33,129 nt of DNA, from positions 1-33,129 of the forward strand of contig CANFKS010000045.1 of the NCBI GenBank assembly GCA_947447625.1, given 5' to 3'. This document shows positions 1 through 8,755 of the stretch, one piece after another. The notes under the pieces were generated by a model. The model did no database searches and was not told the DNA's origin. It saw only the letters and a list, made by a program, of their open reading frames with translations. Origin of the DNA: Rhodospirillales bacterium (GTDB lineage Bacteria > Pseudomonadota > Alphaproteobacteria > Acetobacterales > Acetobacteraceae). Numbering within the stretch: position 1 is the stretch's first letter; the number at the start of each line of letters is the position of its first letter. The position numbers and the translations under genes were made by a program.

Positions 1-726
1 GAGATCGGGCCCTACATCTTCCGCACCTCGTTGCCCGAGTCCGACGTCGTGCCCGCCACCTTCAAAAAGGCCCAGTCGCGCGGCATGAAAACCGTCGCTC
101 TGATGTACGCCAATGACGACGCCTTCTCGAAATCGGGCTACGATGTCATGAAGGCCAGCGCCGACAAGCTCGGCATCACGATCGTCGCCACCGAGACCTT
201 CGGTTCGAAGGACACCGACTTCTCCGCCCAGCTCACCAAGATCAAGGCCCTCAAGCCCGACGCCATCGCCATCTCGGCCCTCGTCGAACCCGTCTCCGGC
301 GTCGTGCTCCAAGCCCGGCAACTCGGCATCGGCAAGCAAACCCAGCTGATCGGCGGCAACGGCTCCAACTCCCCCAAGCTCGGTGACATCGCGGGTGCTG
401 CAGCCGACGGCATGATCGTCGGTTCTCCCTGGTTCATCGCCAAGCCCGACGAAACCAACACAAAATTCGTCGCTGCCTTCAAGGCCAAATACAACAAAGA
501 TCCCGACCAGTTCGCTGCCCAGGCCTATGACTGCATGTTCATCGTGGCCCAGGCTATCGAACGCGCCGGCGCCGCCGACAGCGAGAAGATCACCGCCGCG
601 CTGGCCAAAACCAGCTTCTCCGGCGTGATGGGTCCCTTTGCCTTCACCTCCGGCCGCGATCCCGCCTCGACCGAAGGCGTCGTTGTGCTTGAGATGAACG
701 CCGGAAAATTCGGCATCGCCAAGTAG
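1..726 (+). CDS. Branched-chain amino acid type ABC transporter substrate-binding protein (C-terminal part)
   Basis: The reading frame is open from the first base, so the gene begins before the window; 241 C-terminal residues are visible. They look like the second lobe of a type I periplasmic binding protein (LivJ/LivK class). Family features visible are the strand and helix around TVALMYANDDAFSKSG, a DFSAQLTKIKALKPDAI segment, and a late QAYDCMFIVAQAIERAG helix. The protein would act in the periplasm and deliver ligand to the LivHMGF complex encoded immediately downstream on the same strand. Such proteins bind Leu/Ile/Val in the type case, but relatives take urea, amides, aromatic acids and other compounds, so the ligand is unknown. 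The signal peptide lies outside the window. A strong stem-loop follows the stop codon. Confidence 0.9.
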   Translation, partial: EIGPYIFRTSLPESDVVPATFKKAQSRGMKTVALMYANDDAFSKSGYDVMKASADKLGITIVATETFGSKDTDFSAQLTKIKALKPDAIAISALVEPVSGVVLQARQLGIGKQTQLIGGNGSNSPKLGDIAGAAADGMIVGSPWFIAKPDETNTKFVAAFKAKYNKDPDQFAAQAYDCMFIVAQAIERAGAADSEKITAALAKTSFSGVMGPFAFTSGRDPASTEGVVVLEMNAGKFGIAK

Positions 727-748
727 TACGTCAGGGGATAGAAAGTCT

Positions 749-773
749 GGCCCCCTCCTGCGTGGAGGGGGCC
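749..773 (+). terminator. Stem-loop between binding-protein gene and permease genes
   Basis: A perfect 10-bp inverted repeat, GGCCCCCTCC / GGAGGGGGCC, flanks a 5-base loop (TGCGT). It starts 22 bases after the binding-protein stop and ends 32 bases before livH. No T-run follows (TAAAATT), so it is a poor intrinsic terminator. It fits a partial attenuator or 3'-end stabiliser that lets the binding protein be made in excess over the membrane components, as is common in ABC operons. The role is inferred. Confidence 0.5.
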
Positions 774-805
774 TAAAATTCTGCTCCATGGACCACCGAT
801 AACCG

Positions 806-1687
806 ATGCTCGCCCAACAACTCACCAACGGCTTGGTCCTGGGCGCCACCTATGCCCTGTTCGCCCTCGGATTCACGCTGATGTTCGGCGTGATCCGGGT
901 GATCAACCTCGTCTACGGTTTCTATTTTACCGCGGGCGCCTTCATTGTGCTCTTTCTGACGCGCACTCTCGGCTGGCCCATCGCCGCCGCTCTCCCCGCG
1001 GCCGCTCTTCTGTCCGGCTGCATCGCCATCGTCATCGATGCCCTGCTGCTGACCCGCCTGCGCCGCGTCGGCGCGCCCGAGCTCTCTTCCCTGATGGTCA
1101 CCCTCGGCGCCGTTCTCGCCCTGTATGCCACCGCCACCGCCGTGCTTGGCCCTGACATCAAGCGCTTCCCCGCCAGCGTTATCGGCGCCGAAGCCATGGA
1201 ATTCGCCTCCATCCGCATCACCCAGGCGCAAGTCCTGATCCTGCTCGCCACCGCTGTGTTGGTCGGTGGTCTGCTGGCCCTCATGCAGGGCACGCGCCTC
1301 GGCCTCGCGTTGCGCGCCATGGCGGAAAATCCCGACGCCGCCGGCCTCATGGGCATCGACACCGGCCGCCTCGCCGCGCTCGTCTCCTTCATCTCGGGCG
1401 CTCTGGCCGGTGCCGGCGGCGTGCTGATCGGCCTCAACTTCAACGCCATCCAGCCCTATATGGGCGAGGCGATGATGCTGCGTGGCTTCGTCGTCATCAT
1501 CGTCGGCGGGCTCGGCGACATCCGCGGCGCTCTCATCGCGGGCCTCCTGCTCGGTGTCGTCGAGGTGCTCACCGCCGGCTACGTCGCCTCCGGCCTCAAG
1601 GAAGCCGTCGCCTTCGCCATCCTGGTCGCCGTCCTGTGGTTCCGCCCCGCCGGCCTGTTCGGCCGTGCCGTTGCCCGGAGGGCCTGA
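806..1687 (+). CDS. livH: Branched-chain amino acid ABC transporter permease LivH
   Basis: This 293-residue polytopic membrane protein has the LivH/PF02653 pattern. It begins QQLTNGLVLGATYALFALGF and has VIRVINLVYGFYFTAGAF in place of the usual NFAHG motif. The conserved cytoplasmic EAA-like loop GLALRAMAENPDAAGLMGID follows, then GGLGDIRGALIAGLLLG near the C-terminus. It should form one half of the membrane channel together with LivM. Length is normal for the family. It starts 79 bases after the binding-protein gene and ends 5 bases before the livM start, in an evident operon. No strong ribosome site is visible before ATG 806, but this start gives the expected N-terminus. Confidence 0.93.
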   Translation: MLAQQLTNGLVLGATYALFALGFTLMFGVIRVINLVYGFYFTAGAFIVLFLTRTLGWPIAAALPAAALLSGCIAIVIDALLLTRLRRVGAPELSSLMVTLGAVLALYATATAVLGPDIKRFPASVIGAEAMEFASIRITQAQVLILLATAVLVGGLLALMQGTRLGLALRAMAENPDAAGLMGIDTGRLAALVSFISGALAGAGGVLIGLNFNAIQPYMGEAMMLRGFVVIIVGGLGDIRGALIAGLLLGVVEVLTAGYVASGLKEAVAFAILVAVLWFRPAGLFGRAVARRA

Positions 1688-1692
1688 CCGAC

Positions 1693-2535
1693 ATGCCCCC
1701 CTGGCTCGATGATCTCTTCTGGACCTACCAGAACCTGGTCTACGCTCTCGGCATCAATGGCCTGCTCGCGCTCTCGATTTACGTCGTCCTCGCCGTCGGC
1801 CAACTCTCCCTCGGCCAGGCCGCCTTCATGGGCCTCGGCGCCTACTCCTCGGCGATCATGACGCTAAAATTCAAACTGCCCTTCCTCCTCGTGCTGCCTG
1901 CCTCCTGCATCGTCCCCGTCGTCTTTGCCTTGCTGATCGGCGGTCCCACCCTGCGCCTCTCCGGTGTCTACCTCGCGATCGCCACCATTGGCCTCGGCGA
2001 AGTGCTGCGCGCCGTCTATCTCAATATCGAATGGCTCGGCGGCGCCCTTGGTCTCTCCGGCATCCCCGAACGCGCCGGCATCGTCTCGATCTATGGCTTG
2101 CTGATCCTGGCGCTTCTCGTTCTGTGGATCGTCGGCCGGTCCCATATCGGTCGCGCCATGGAAGCCATGCGCACCGACGAAACCGCGGCCGAGGTGATGG
2201 GCATCAACGTGGCCCGCTACCGTCTCGGTGCCCTCCTCGCCTCGGCCATCCTCGCCGGTTTCGCCGGGGCTCTTTCGGCCCATGTCTCAAGTTTCATCAG
2301 CCCCAACGAATACGCTTTCGAACCCGCCGTCACCATCCTCTCCTTCGCCCTGCTCGGCGGCATCGGCACTCCCATCGCCCCCGTCCTTGGCGCCTTTATT
2401 CTGACCCTGCTGCCCGAACTGCTGCGCGGCCTGGCCGATTTCCGCCTTGTCTTCAACGGCGTTATCATCGTCATCGCCGTCCTGTTCCTGCCCAACGGCA
2501 TCCTGCCGTTCCGCCTGCGCCGGCACGGCCGCTGA
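1693..2535 (+). CDS. livM: Branched-chain amino acid ABC transporter permease LivM
   Basis: This is a 280-residue inner-membrane permease of the LivM family. Family marks are YVVLAVGQLSLGQAAFMGLGAY near the N-terminus, the GRAMEAMRTDETAAEVMGIN cytoplasmic loop that contacts the ATPase, and LLGGIGTPIAPVLGAFI towards the C-terminus. The frame stays open upstream to 1636, but those residues are Arg/Pro-rich and overlap livH. ATG 1693, giving MPPWLDDLFW, leaves a 5-base gap and the normal length. The stop codon shares its last base with the livG start (TGATG), which indicates translational coupling. It pairs with LivH to form the translocation pore. Confidence 0.93.
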   Translation: MPPWLDDLFWTYQNLVYALGINGLLALSIYVVLAVGQLSLGQAAFMGLGAYSSAIMTLKFKLPFLLVLPASCIVPVVFALLIGGPTLRLSGVYLAIATIGLGEVLRAVYLNIEWLGGALGLSGIPERAGIVSIYGLLILALLVLWIVGRSHIGRAMEAMRTDETAAEVMGINVARYRLGALLASAILAGFAGALSAHVSSFISPNEYAFEPAVTILSFALLGGIGTPIAPVLGAFILTLLPELLRGLADFRLVFNGVIIVIAVLFLPNGILPFRLRRHGR

Positions 2536-3341
2536 TGCCCGCGATCCTCGAACTCTCCGGCCTGACCCGCCGCTACGCCGGCCTCGTCGCCGTCGATAGC
2601 GTCGATCTCGCCGTCACCCCCGGCACCATCCACGCCATCATCGGCCCCAATGGCGCCGGCAAAACCACCCTATTCAATCTCATCTCCGGCATCACGCCCC
2701 CGAGCGAAGGCCAGATCCGCCTTCTCGGCCATACCGTCACCGACGAACCCGCCTACCGCCGCGCCGCCCTCGGCATGGGCCGCACCTTTCAGAATATCCG
2801 CATCTTCGCGGCCATGACGGTGCTCGAAAACGTCCTCACCGGCCTCGCCCCCCGCTTCCCCGGCGGCCTCGCCGCGGTTATCGCCCTCCTGCCCAGCCTG
2901 CGCCGCGCCGAGCGGAGCGCCGTTGCCCGCGCCCGCGACGTCCTCGATCGCGTTGGCCTGCTTTCCAAAGCCGACACACCGGCCGCCTCCCTGCCCTATG
3001 GCGACCAACGCCGCCTCGAAATTGCCCGGGCGCTGGCGTCCGCCCCCCGCCTCATTCTGCTCGACGAACCCGCTGCCGGCATGAACCCTGCCGAAACCGC
3101 CGCCCTCGCCCTCCTGGTGCGCAAAATCCGCGACGCCGGCACCACCGTCCTGCTGGTCGAACACGACATGTCCTTCGTCATGAACCTTTCCGACCACATC
3201 ACCGTGTTGAATTTCGGCCGCCGTATCCATGACGGTCCCCCCGGCGACGTCAAACGCGACCCGCGCGTGATCGAAGCCTATCTCGGCCCCAAAGTCGCTG
3301 CCCGCCTTGCTGCCCAGCGCCAGACGACACCTGGGCCATGA
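2535..3341 (+). CDS. livG: Branched-chain amino acid ABC transporter ATP-binding protein LivG
   Basis: This 268-residue ABC ATPase is one of the two nucleotide-binding subunits. The Walker A loop is GPNGAGKTTLFNLI, and GMGRTFQNIRIF carries the Q-loop. The signature is degenerate (LPYGDQRRLEIARALA), as is normal for LivG, and Walker B is LILLDEPAAGMNP. The switch histidine lies in LLVEHDMSFVM. The C-terminal extension ending DPRVIEAYLG is typical of the family. The frame is open far upstream within livM. ATG 2535 overlaps the livM stop by one base and gives the canonical N-terminus (ILELSGLTRRYAGLVAVD). The end overlaps livF by four bases (ATGA). Confidence 0.95.
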   Translation: MPAILELSGLTRRYAGLVAVDSVDLAVTPGTIHAIIGPNGAGKTTLFNLISGITPPSEGQIRLLGHTVTDEPAYRRAALGMGRTFQNIRIFAAMTVLENVLTGLAPRFPGGLAAVIALLPSLRRAERSAVARARDVLDRVGLLSKADTPAASLPYGDQRRLEIARALASAPRLILLDEPAAGMNPAETAALALLVRKIRDAGTTVLLVEHDMSFVMNLSDHITVLNFGRRIHDGPPGDVKRDPRVIEAYLGPKVAARLAAQRQTTPGP

Positions 3342-4048
3342 GCAGCCTCCTCGTCGAAAACCTCGCCGTATCCTACGGCCGCACCGAAGCCCTCAAAGGC
3401 ATCACCCTGCGCGTCGAACCCGGCCAGATCGTCTGCCTCATCGGCGCCAACGGCGCTGGTAAAACCACCGCCATGCGCGCCCTCTCCGGCCTGCTTCGGC
3501 CCCGCGCCGGGCGCATCACGTTTGATGGAACGGACATCACCGGCCTGCGCCCCCACCGCATCGCTGGCCTCGGCCTCCTTCAGGTGCCTGAAGGCCGCCA
3601 AGTTTTTGCAGAACTCACCGTCGCCGAAAACCTCGCCCTTGGCGCCTGGCTCGTCACCGATCCCAGCGAAATCGCCCGCCGCCGTGCTGGCGTGCTCGAG
3701 CGCTTCCCCCGTCTCGCCGAACGGGCCCAGCAATATGCGGGCTCCCTCTCGGGCGGCGAACAACAAATGCTCGCCTTTGGCCGCGCCTTGATGGGCGCGC
3801 CGAAACTTCTTCTTCTCGACGAACCCTCCATGGGCCTCGCCCCCATCCTGGTCGACGAAATCTTCACTGCCATCGCCGCCCTCAAAGCCGAAGGCACGAC
3901 CATCCTCCTCGTCGAACAAAACGCCTCCGCCGCCCTCGAAGTCGCCGACCACGCCTACGTTCTTGAAACCGGCCGCATCGTCCTCTCGGGCCCCGCCGCG
4001 ACCGTGGCCAACGACCGCTCTATCATCACCGCCTATCTCGGCGGGTGA
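3338..4048 (+). CDS. livF: Branched-chain amino acid ABC transporter ATP-binding protein LivF
   Basis: This is a 236-residue ABC ATPase, the second nucleotide-binding subunit of the importer. The Walker A loop is GANGAGKTTAMRAL. LLQVPEGRQVFAELTVAENL is the diagnostic LivF Q-loop region, LSGGEQQMLAFGRAL is a full ABC signature, and LLLLDEPSMGLAP is Walker B. The switch histidine position is replaced by Gln-Asn (LLVEQNAS), as is usual in LivF. Length is standard. It starts inside the livG stop and ends the operon; the next gene faces it from the other strand. Confidence 0.95.
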   Translation: MSSLLVENLAVSYGRTEALKGITLRVEPGQIVCLIGANGAGKTTAMRALSGLLRPRAGRITFDGTDITGLRPHRIAGLGLLQVPEGRQVFAELTVAENLALGAWLVTDPSEIARRRAGVLERFPRLAERAQQYAGSLSGGEQQMLAFGRALMGAPKLLLLDEPSMGLAPILVDEIFTAIAALKAEGTTILLVEQNASAALEVADHAYVLETGRIVLSGPAATVANDRSIITAYLGG

Positions 4049-4071
4049 TCGCGACTGTCTCGATGAGGGCT

Positions 4072-4087
4072 CAGGCGGCTTCGCCTG
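4072..4087. terminator. Short hairpin between convergent livF and metY-fusion genes
   Basis: A 6-bp perfect stem, CAGGCG / CGCCTG, has a GCTT loop and is followed by GTCCGTTTTGG on the plus strand. It lies between the two convergent stop codons, where a bidirectional terminator would be expected. The stem is short and the T-run weak, so this is tentative. Confidence 0.3.
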
Positions 4088-4113
4088 GTCCGTTTTGGCG
4101 TTCCCCTATCATG

Positions 4114-5919
4114 CTATTTGCTCGCGGATAGGGCTTCGTCCAGATCGCGCATCAGATCTTCGGCCGCCTCGAGCCCGATCGACAGGCGGATCACATCGTC
4201 GCCTGCGCCGGATGCGGTGCGTTGTTCGTCGCTCAATTGACGATGCGTGGTCGATGCGGGGTGCAGCACCAGGCTGCGCGTATCACCGACATTGGCGAGA
4301 TGAGAGAATAGCTTCACACTCTCCACCAGCTTGATTCCGGCCGCGTAGCCGCCCTTGACGCCGAAGGTGAACACCGCGCCGGCGCCTTTCGGCATGTATT
4401 TGCGGGCCAGGTCGAAATAGCGGCTGTCCTTGAGGCCCGCATATGACACCCACGCCACCATCGGATGCGCGGCCAGGAATTCGGCGACCTTCTGGGCATT
4501 GGAAACATGCCGGTCCATCCTGACATGGAGGGTCTCGATCCCGGTGATCGTGTAGAACGCATTTTGCGGGGAGAGCGTTGCCCCGAAATCGCGCAATGCG
4601 ACCGCCCGCGCCTTGGTGGTGAAGGCAAAGTCGCCAAAATTCTCATAGAATTTCAGGCCGTGATAAGCAGGCTCCGGCTCGGTCATCGAGGGGAACTTGC
4701 CGCCCTGGTTCCAGTCGAACTTACCCGACTCCACAACGACGCCGCCGAGCGAATTGCCGTGCCCGGCCAGAAATTTGGTCGTCGAATGCGTGACGATATC
4801 CGCGCCCCATTTGAACGGCTGACACAGATAGGGTGTTGCCAGCGTGTTATCCACCACCAGCGGAATGCCCGCCTCATGGGCGACGGCAGCGATTGCCTCG
4901 ATATCGACGACAATCCCGCCGGGGTTGGCAAGGCTCTCGACGAAGATTGCCTTTGTCTTGGCGGTGATCGCCGCCCTGAAATTGGCGGGATCATTGGGGT
5001 CAACGAAGGTGCAGTGCCAGCCCAGCCGTTTGAATGACAGGGCGAACTGCGTGAGCGACCCGCCGTAGAGATTGCGCGAAGCAACAAACTCATCCCCGGG
5101 TTCGAGGAGCGTGAAAAACGCCAGGAACTGTGCGGCATGACCCGATGCCGCCGCGACGGCGGCACGGCCACCCTCAAGCGTCGCGATCCGTTCCTCCAGC
5201 ACCGACACGGTTGGGTTGGTGAGGCGCGAATAAATATACCCGAAATTATGCAGGTTGAATAAAGACGCCGCGTGATCAACGTCCTGGAAAACGTAGGACG
5301 TGGTCTGATAGATCGGCGTCGAGCGCGCACCCGTCACAGGATCAGGGGATGCGCCCGCGTGAACGGCCAGCGTCTCGATGCCGTAGGTCCGGTTGCCTGC
5401 AGGCGCGCTGGCGCGGCGCTTGGGGGCGATCGGGGCCTCGGGGGCGCGGTTGCGGATGATGCCGGAGTTGACGCCTGACCATGACAACTCGCCGCCAAGG
5501 CGGCCGAATTCGATTTTTGGGCAGCGATCCATGATGACTTCGACGCCGCCGGACTGCGCCACCGCAGCCGCGGCGTCATTGCGCACGCCAAGTTGGCACC
5601 ACAGCACCTGCGCCCCGATCGCCACCGCATCCTCAGCGATGGGGCCGACAGCGCTGGAGGCGCGGAACACGTCGACCATGTCGACTTTCACCGGGACATC
5701 CCGCAATGACGCATAGACTGTCTCGCCGAGCAGATCCTGGCCGGCGAGGCCCGGGTTGACCGGGATGACCTTATATCCCTTCCCCTGCAGATACTTCATT
5801 ACGAAGTAGGAGGGGCGGTTCCAGTTCGAGGACACGCCGACCATGGCGATCGTTTTGACCTTTTGGAGGATCAAGCGGATCTGGGCATCGGGGTAGACGA
5901 GGGGAGCGAGATCGCTCAT
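4114..5919 (-). CDS. metY: Fusion: CoA-binding (YccU-like) domain + O-acetylhomoserine sulfhydrylase
   Basis: This 601-residue protein has two recognisable parts. Residues about 15-145 match the small CoA-binding Rossmann family of E. coli YccU (VGVSSNWNRPSYFVMKYL, KVDMVDVFR, WCQLGVRND, MDRCPKIEF). A Pro/Ala-rich linker of about 35 residues follows. Residues about 180-601 are a complete Cys/Met-metabolism PLP enzyme of the MetY class, starting YGIETLAVHAGASPDPVTGA, with the PLP lysine at K382 (HSTTKFLAGHGN). MetY makes homocysteine from O-acetylhomoserine and sulfide. The normal MetY length is about 430, so the N-terminal domain is a true addition in one frame. GGAG lies 9 bases before the ATG. 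It sits downstream of the PHA genes on the same strand, 101 bases after phaA. The role of the CoA-binding part is unknown. Confidence 0.9.
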   Translation of the reverse strand: MSDLAPLVYPDAQIRLILQKVKTIAMVGVSSNWNRPSYFVMKYLQGKGYKVIPVNPGLAGQDLLGETVYASLRDVPVKVDMVDVFRASSAVGPIAEDAVAIGAQVLWCQLGVRNDAAAAVAQSGGVEVIMDRCPKIEFGRLGGELSWSGVNSGIIRNRAPEAPIAPKRRASAPAGNRTYGIETLAVHAGASPDPVTGARSTPIYQTTSYVFQDVDHAASLFNLHNFGYIYSRLTNPTVSVLEERIATLEGGRAAVAAASGHAAQFLAFFTLLEPGDEFVASRNLYGGSLTQFALSFKRLGWHCTFVDPNDPANFRAAITAKTKAIFVESLANPGGIVVDIEAIAAVAHEAGIPLVVDNTLATPYLCQPFKWGADIVTHSTTKFLAGHGNSLGGVVVESGKFDWNQGGKFPSMTEPEPAYHGLKFYENFGDFAFTTKARAVALRDFGATLSPQNAFYTITGIETLHVRMDRHVSNAQKVAEFLAAHPMVAWVSYAGLKDSRYFDLARKYMPKGAGAVFTFGVKGGYAAGIKLVESVKLFSHLANVGDTRSLVLHPASTTHRQLSDEQRTASGAGDDVIRLSIGLEAAEDLMRDLDEALSASK

Positions 5920-6020
5920 CGCGGGACTCCAGTCAGGCTGTGGTTTCCACCGACAGCGGCGCGCACCGGGGGCGCTGCGCCGATATTCGTCGGATCGTGT
6001 TCAGTCGAAGCGTCGGAGGA

Positions 6021-7193
<1,173 letters not shown>

Positions 7194-7275
7194 ACTCTGC
7201 GTCTCCCTGCGGTGCGATCCGCGCTGGTGTGTCGGCTATTCCCTGGCGGCAGTCTATCCCATTGCAAAAGGGCCG

Positions 7276-8448
7276 TCAGCGTCTCGAGTCAAGGGCTCTG
7301 ATCCACGCCAGCAGCGGCTGCCACAGCGCGGTTTCGGCCGCGCTGCCCGCGACCATGCCGATATGCCCGGCCTTCGGCTCGATCACAGTGGCATGGGGCA
7401 TGCGTGCTGCAAGCGGCCGCGCGCTCTCGGGCGGCACGATACGGTCCTGTGTGGGGATGGCAATAAATGTGGGAATTTCGATTTGTTCTGGCGCGATCGT
7501 TTGTCCGCCGACGCGCCACGCGCCGCGTCCCGGCGCATTGGCACCATACCAGGATGTCAGACAGTCCCGCGCCACCGGAGCGGCGAGCGGGATGCCGTCG
7601 TTGAGCCAATCCTCCAGCATGACGAAGCGCCGGGCCTGCGGGCTGTTCGGGTCGGTTCTGCCGAAGCCGGTGTATTTTCGCGCGATGCCGTCCGGGTCGA
7701 GCAGGGCGAACAGCATCTGTAGCGCGTCAACCGGCAAGGTTTTGCCGAGGCTGAGCAAAGGCTCGAGCATCGGCAATTGGGATGCGAGGTGCTGCGCGCG
7801 CGCTGCGTCTGCAGCATGGAAATCCCACGGCGTTGCCAGCAGACCGAGAGCCGCGACCAGATCCGGGCGGCGCAGTGTCAGCGCTGTGGTGAGCAAGCCG
7901 GCCATGCAATAGCCCACCAGCACGACGGGCTCAGCTTGGGATGCAACAGCGCGCTCCAGCCGCCCGGTGATATAGTCGGTCAGCCCAAACTCGCGCTCCA
8001 TTGGGCCGGGCCAGCCCCAGTCCAGCAGCCTGACCCGAAGCCCCTGACGGGCCAGATAGCGCATCATCGAGGCGTTCTCGGCGAGGTCGAGCACATAAGC
8101 CCGATTGACCAGGCTCGGGACGAACAGCACGGGTGGGCCGCTTGCCGATGGGTTCGCATAGTCGAGCACGCGACTGTCCCCCTCCTGCCACACGCAGGGC
8201 GGATCCGGCAGCTCGCGGCGATAGGGGTGTCGGCGATAGGCGGCTATGCCGGCGATGAGGGCCGCAGTGTCGCGCAGCGCTGCAACGGGGGGGTCAGCGA
8301 TGTTCGAGATCGGCAAGCCGGCGCTCAAGGTCGGCGACCAGGCGGGCCAGCCGCTCGATCTCTGCATCGCGTGCATCAGGTGCAGGAGAACCGGCCGGGG
8401 TCCGCGGCGCATGAGGGGGCCGATTTCGCCCTGCAGCCCCGCCATCAT
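7276..8448 (-). CDS. phaC: Class III-like polyhydroxyalkanoate synthase subunit PhaC
   Basis: This alpha/beta-hydrolase fold protein of 390 residues has the PHA-synthase nucleophile elbow GYCMAG (C181) instead of the lipase serine. It also has the acid D335 (PTQDRIVPP) and base H362 (KAGHIGMVAG). The WGWPGP and PSLVNRAYVLD blocks are also synthase-like. It would polymerise 3-hydroxyacyl-CoA on granules. The short length is that of class III enzymes, not the roughly 600-residue class I. The conserved-looking RRGPRP segment at residues 14-19 means the start must be at ATG 8448/8445 or ATG 8412. Every such start lies inside the upstream PhaE-like gene. No good ribosome site is seen, so it probably depends on coupled translation. 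Confidence 0.85.
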   Translation of the reverse strand: MMAGLQGEIGPLMRRGPRPVLLHLMHAMQRSSGWPAWSPTLSAGLPISNIADPPVAALRDTAALIAGIAAYRRHPYRRELPDPPCVWQEGDSRVLDYANPSASGPPVLFVPSLVNRAYVLDLAENASMMRYLARQGLRVRLLDWGWPGPMEREFGLTDYITGRLERAVASQAEPVVLVGYCMAGLLTTALTLRRPDLVAALGLLATPWDFHAADAARAQHLASQLPMLEPLLSLGKTLPVDALQMLFALLDPDGIARKYTGFGRTDPNSPQARRFVMLEDWLNDGIPLAAPVARDCLTSWYGANAPGRGAWRVGGQTIAPEQIEIPTFIAIPTQDRIVPPESARPLAARMPHATVIEPKAGHIGMVAGSAAETALWQPLLAWIRALDSRR

Positions 8449-8623
8449 CGGGCCCGTCGAGCGGGGGTTTGCTCAGCGTTGCTGACCATCCGGCCCAGAT
8501 CGCGAGACAGGCGCGCCAGGTTTCCTGCGTCTCCCGATCGGCTGACAATGCGCTGAGTTCGCTGTGCCACAGCGTGACCCAATCCTGCGCAAGGGCCTGC
8601 ATATCGAGCTCCGGCGCATCCAT
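8294..8623 (-). CDS. Small PhaE-like putative PHA synthase accessory protein
   Basis: This 109-residue protein is encoded just ahead of, and overlapping, phaC. It has three visible parts. Residues 1-55 are helical and Trp-rich (LAQDWVTLWHSEL, ETWRACLAIWAGW). Residues 55-85 form a Pro/Gly/Ala-rich linker. Residues 86-109 look like a heptad coiled coil (AEIERLARLVADLERRLADL). Class III synthases need a PhaE partner, which normally is about 350 residues and ends in a coiled coil. Position and layout suggest a much reduced PhaE, but I cannot show homology from sequence alone. AGGAGG lies 11 bases before the ATG. The overlap with phaC is 119-155 bases, depending on the phaC start. Confidence 0.65.
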   Translation of the reverse strand: MDAPELDMQALAQDWVTLWHSELSALSADRETQETWRACLAIWAGWSATLSKPPLDGPDDGGAAGRNRPPHAPRTPAGSPAPDARDAEIERLARLVADLERRLADLEHR

Positions 8624-8653
8624 GTCCCATTTGCCCTCCTGCTGCGGCTATCG

Positions 8654-8709
8654 GTTTGATCGCCTGATTCAGCCTTTTTGCCGATTCCGCCAAACGTCAT
8701 CAGACTCTA
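8654..8709 (+). repeat. Core unit of interspersed palindromic repeat (copy B)
   Basis: This 56-base stretch begins GTTTGATCGCCTGATTCAG and ends TCATCAGACTCTA. It aligns end to end with 18226-18280 with only a few changes. It lacks the GGGATGCCTTC hairpins that flank the other full copy. The internal stem around the ATTC loop is partly degraded here, although one stem pair changes compensatorily (T-A in the 18226 copy, C-G here). Confidence 0.8.
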
Positions 8710-8746
8710 TAGCCCGGTCGCACCGCTTGACGAAGTTTTTGGATGT

Positions 8747-8755
8747 TGCGGCGCA
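8747..8755. promoter_or_regulatory. Possible PhaR operator (TGC-N3-GCA)
   Basis: TGCGGCGCA is the dyad TGC-GGC-GCA. Its core matches the CTGC-N3-GCAG type site reported for PhaR of Rhodobacter/Paracoccus, but the outer C and G are missing. It lies 41 bases before the phaR ATG and within the spacer shared with the PHA operon, which is where autoregulation would act. Such a short dyad can occur by chance. Confidence 0.35.

Noticed and set aside
788-802. Four-codon frame ATG GAC CAC CGA TAA just before livH
   Set aside because: It is too short to judge, has no ribosome site, and chance occurrence is likely.
1636-1692. Longer LivM start
   Set aside because: The added residues are Arg/Pro-rich and overlap livH; ATG 1693 gives normal spacing and N-terminus.
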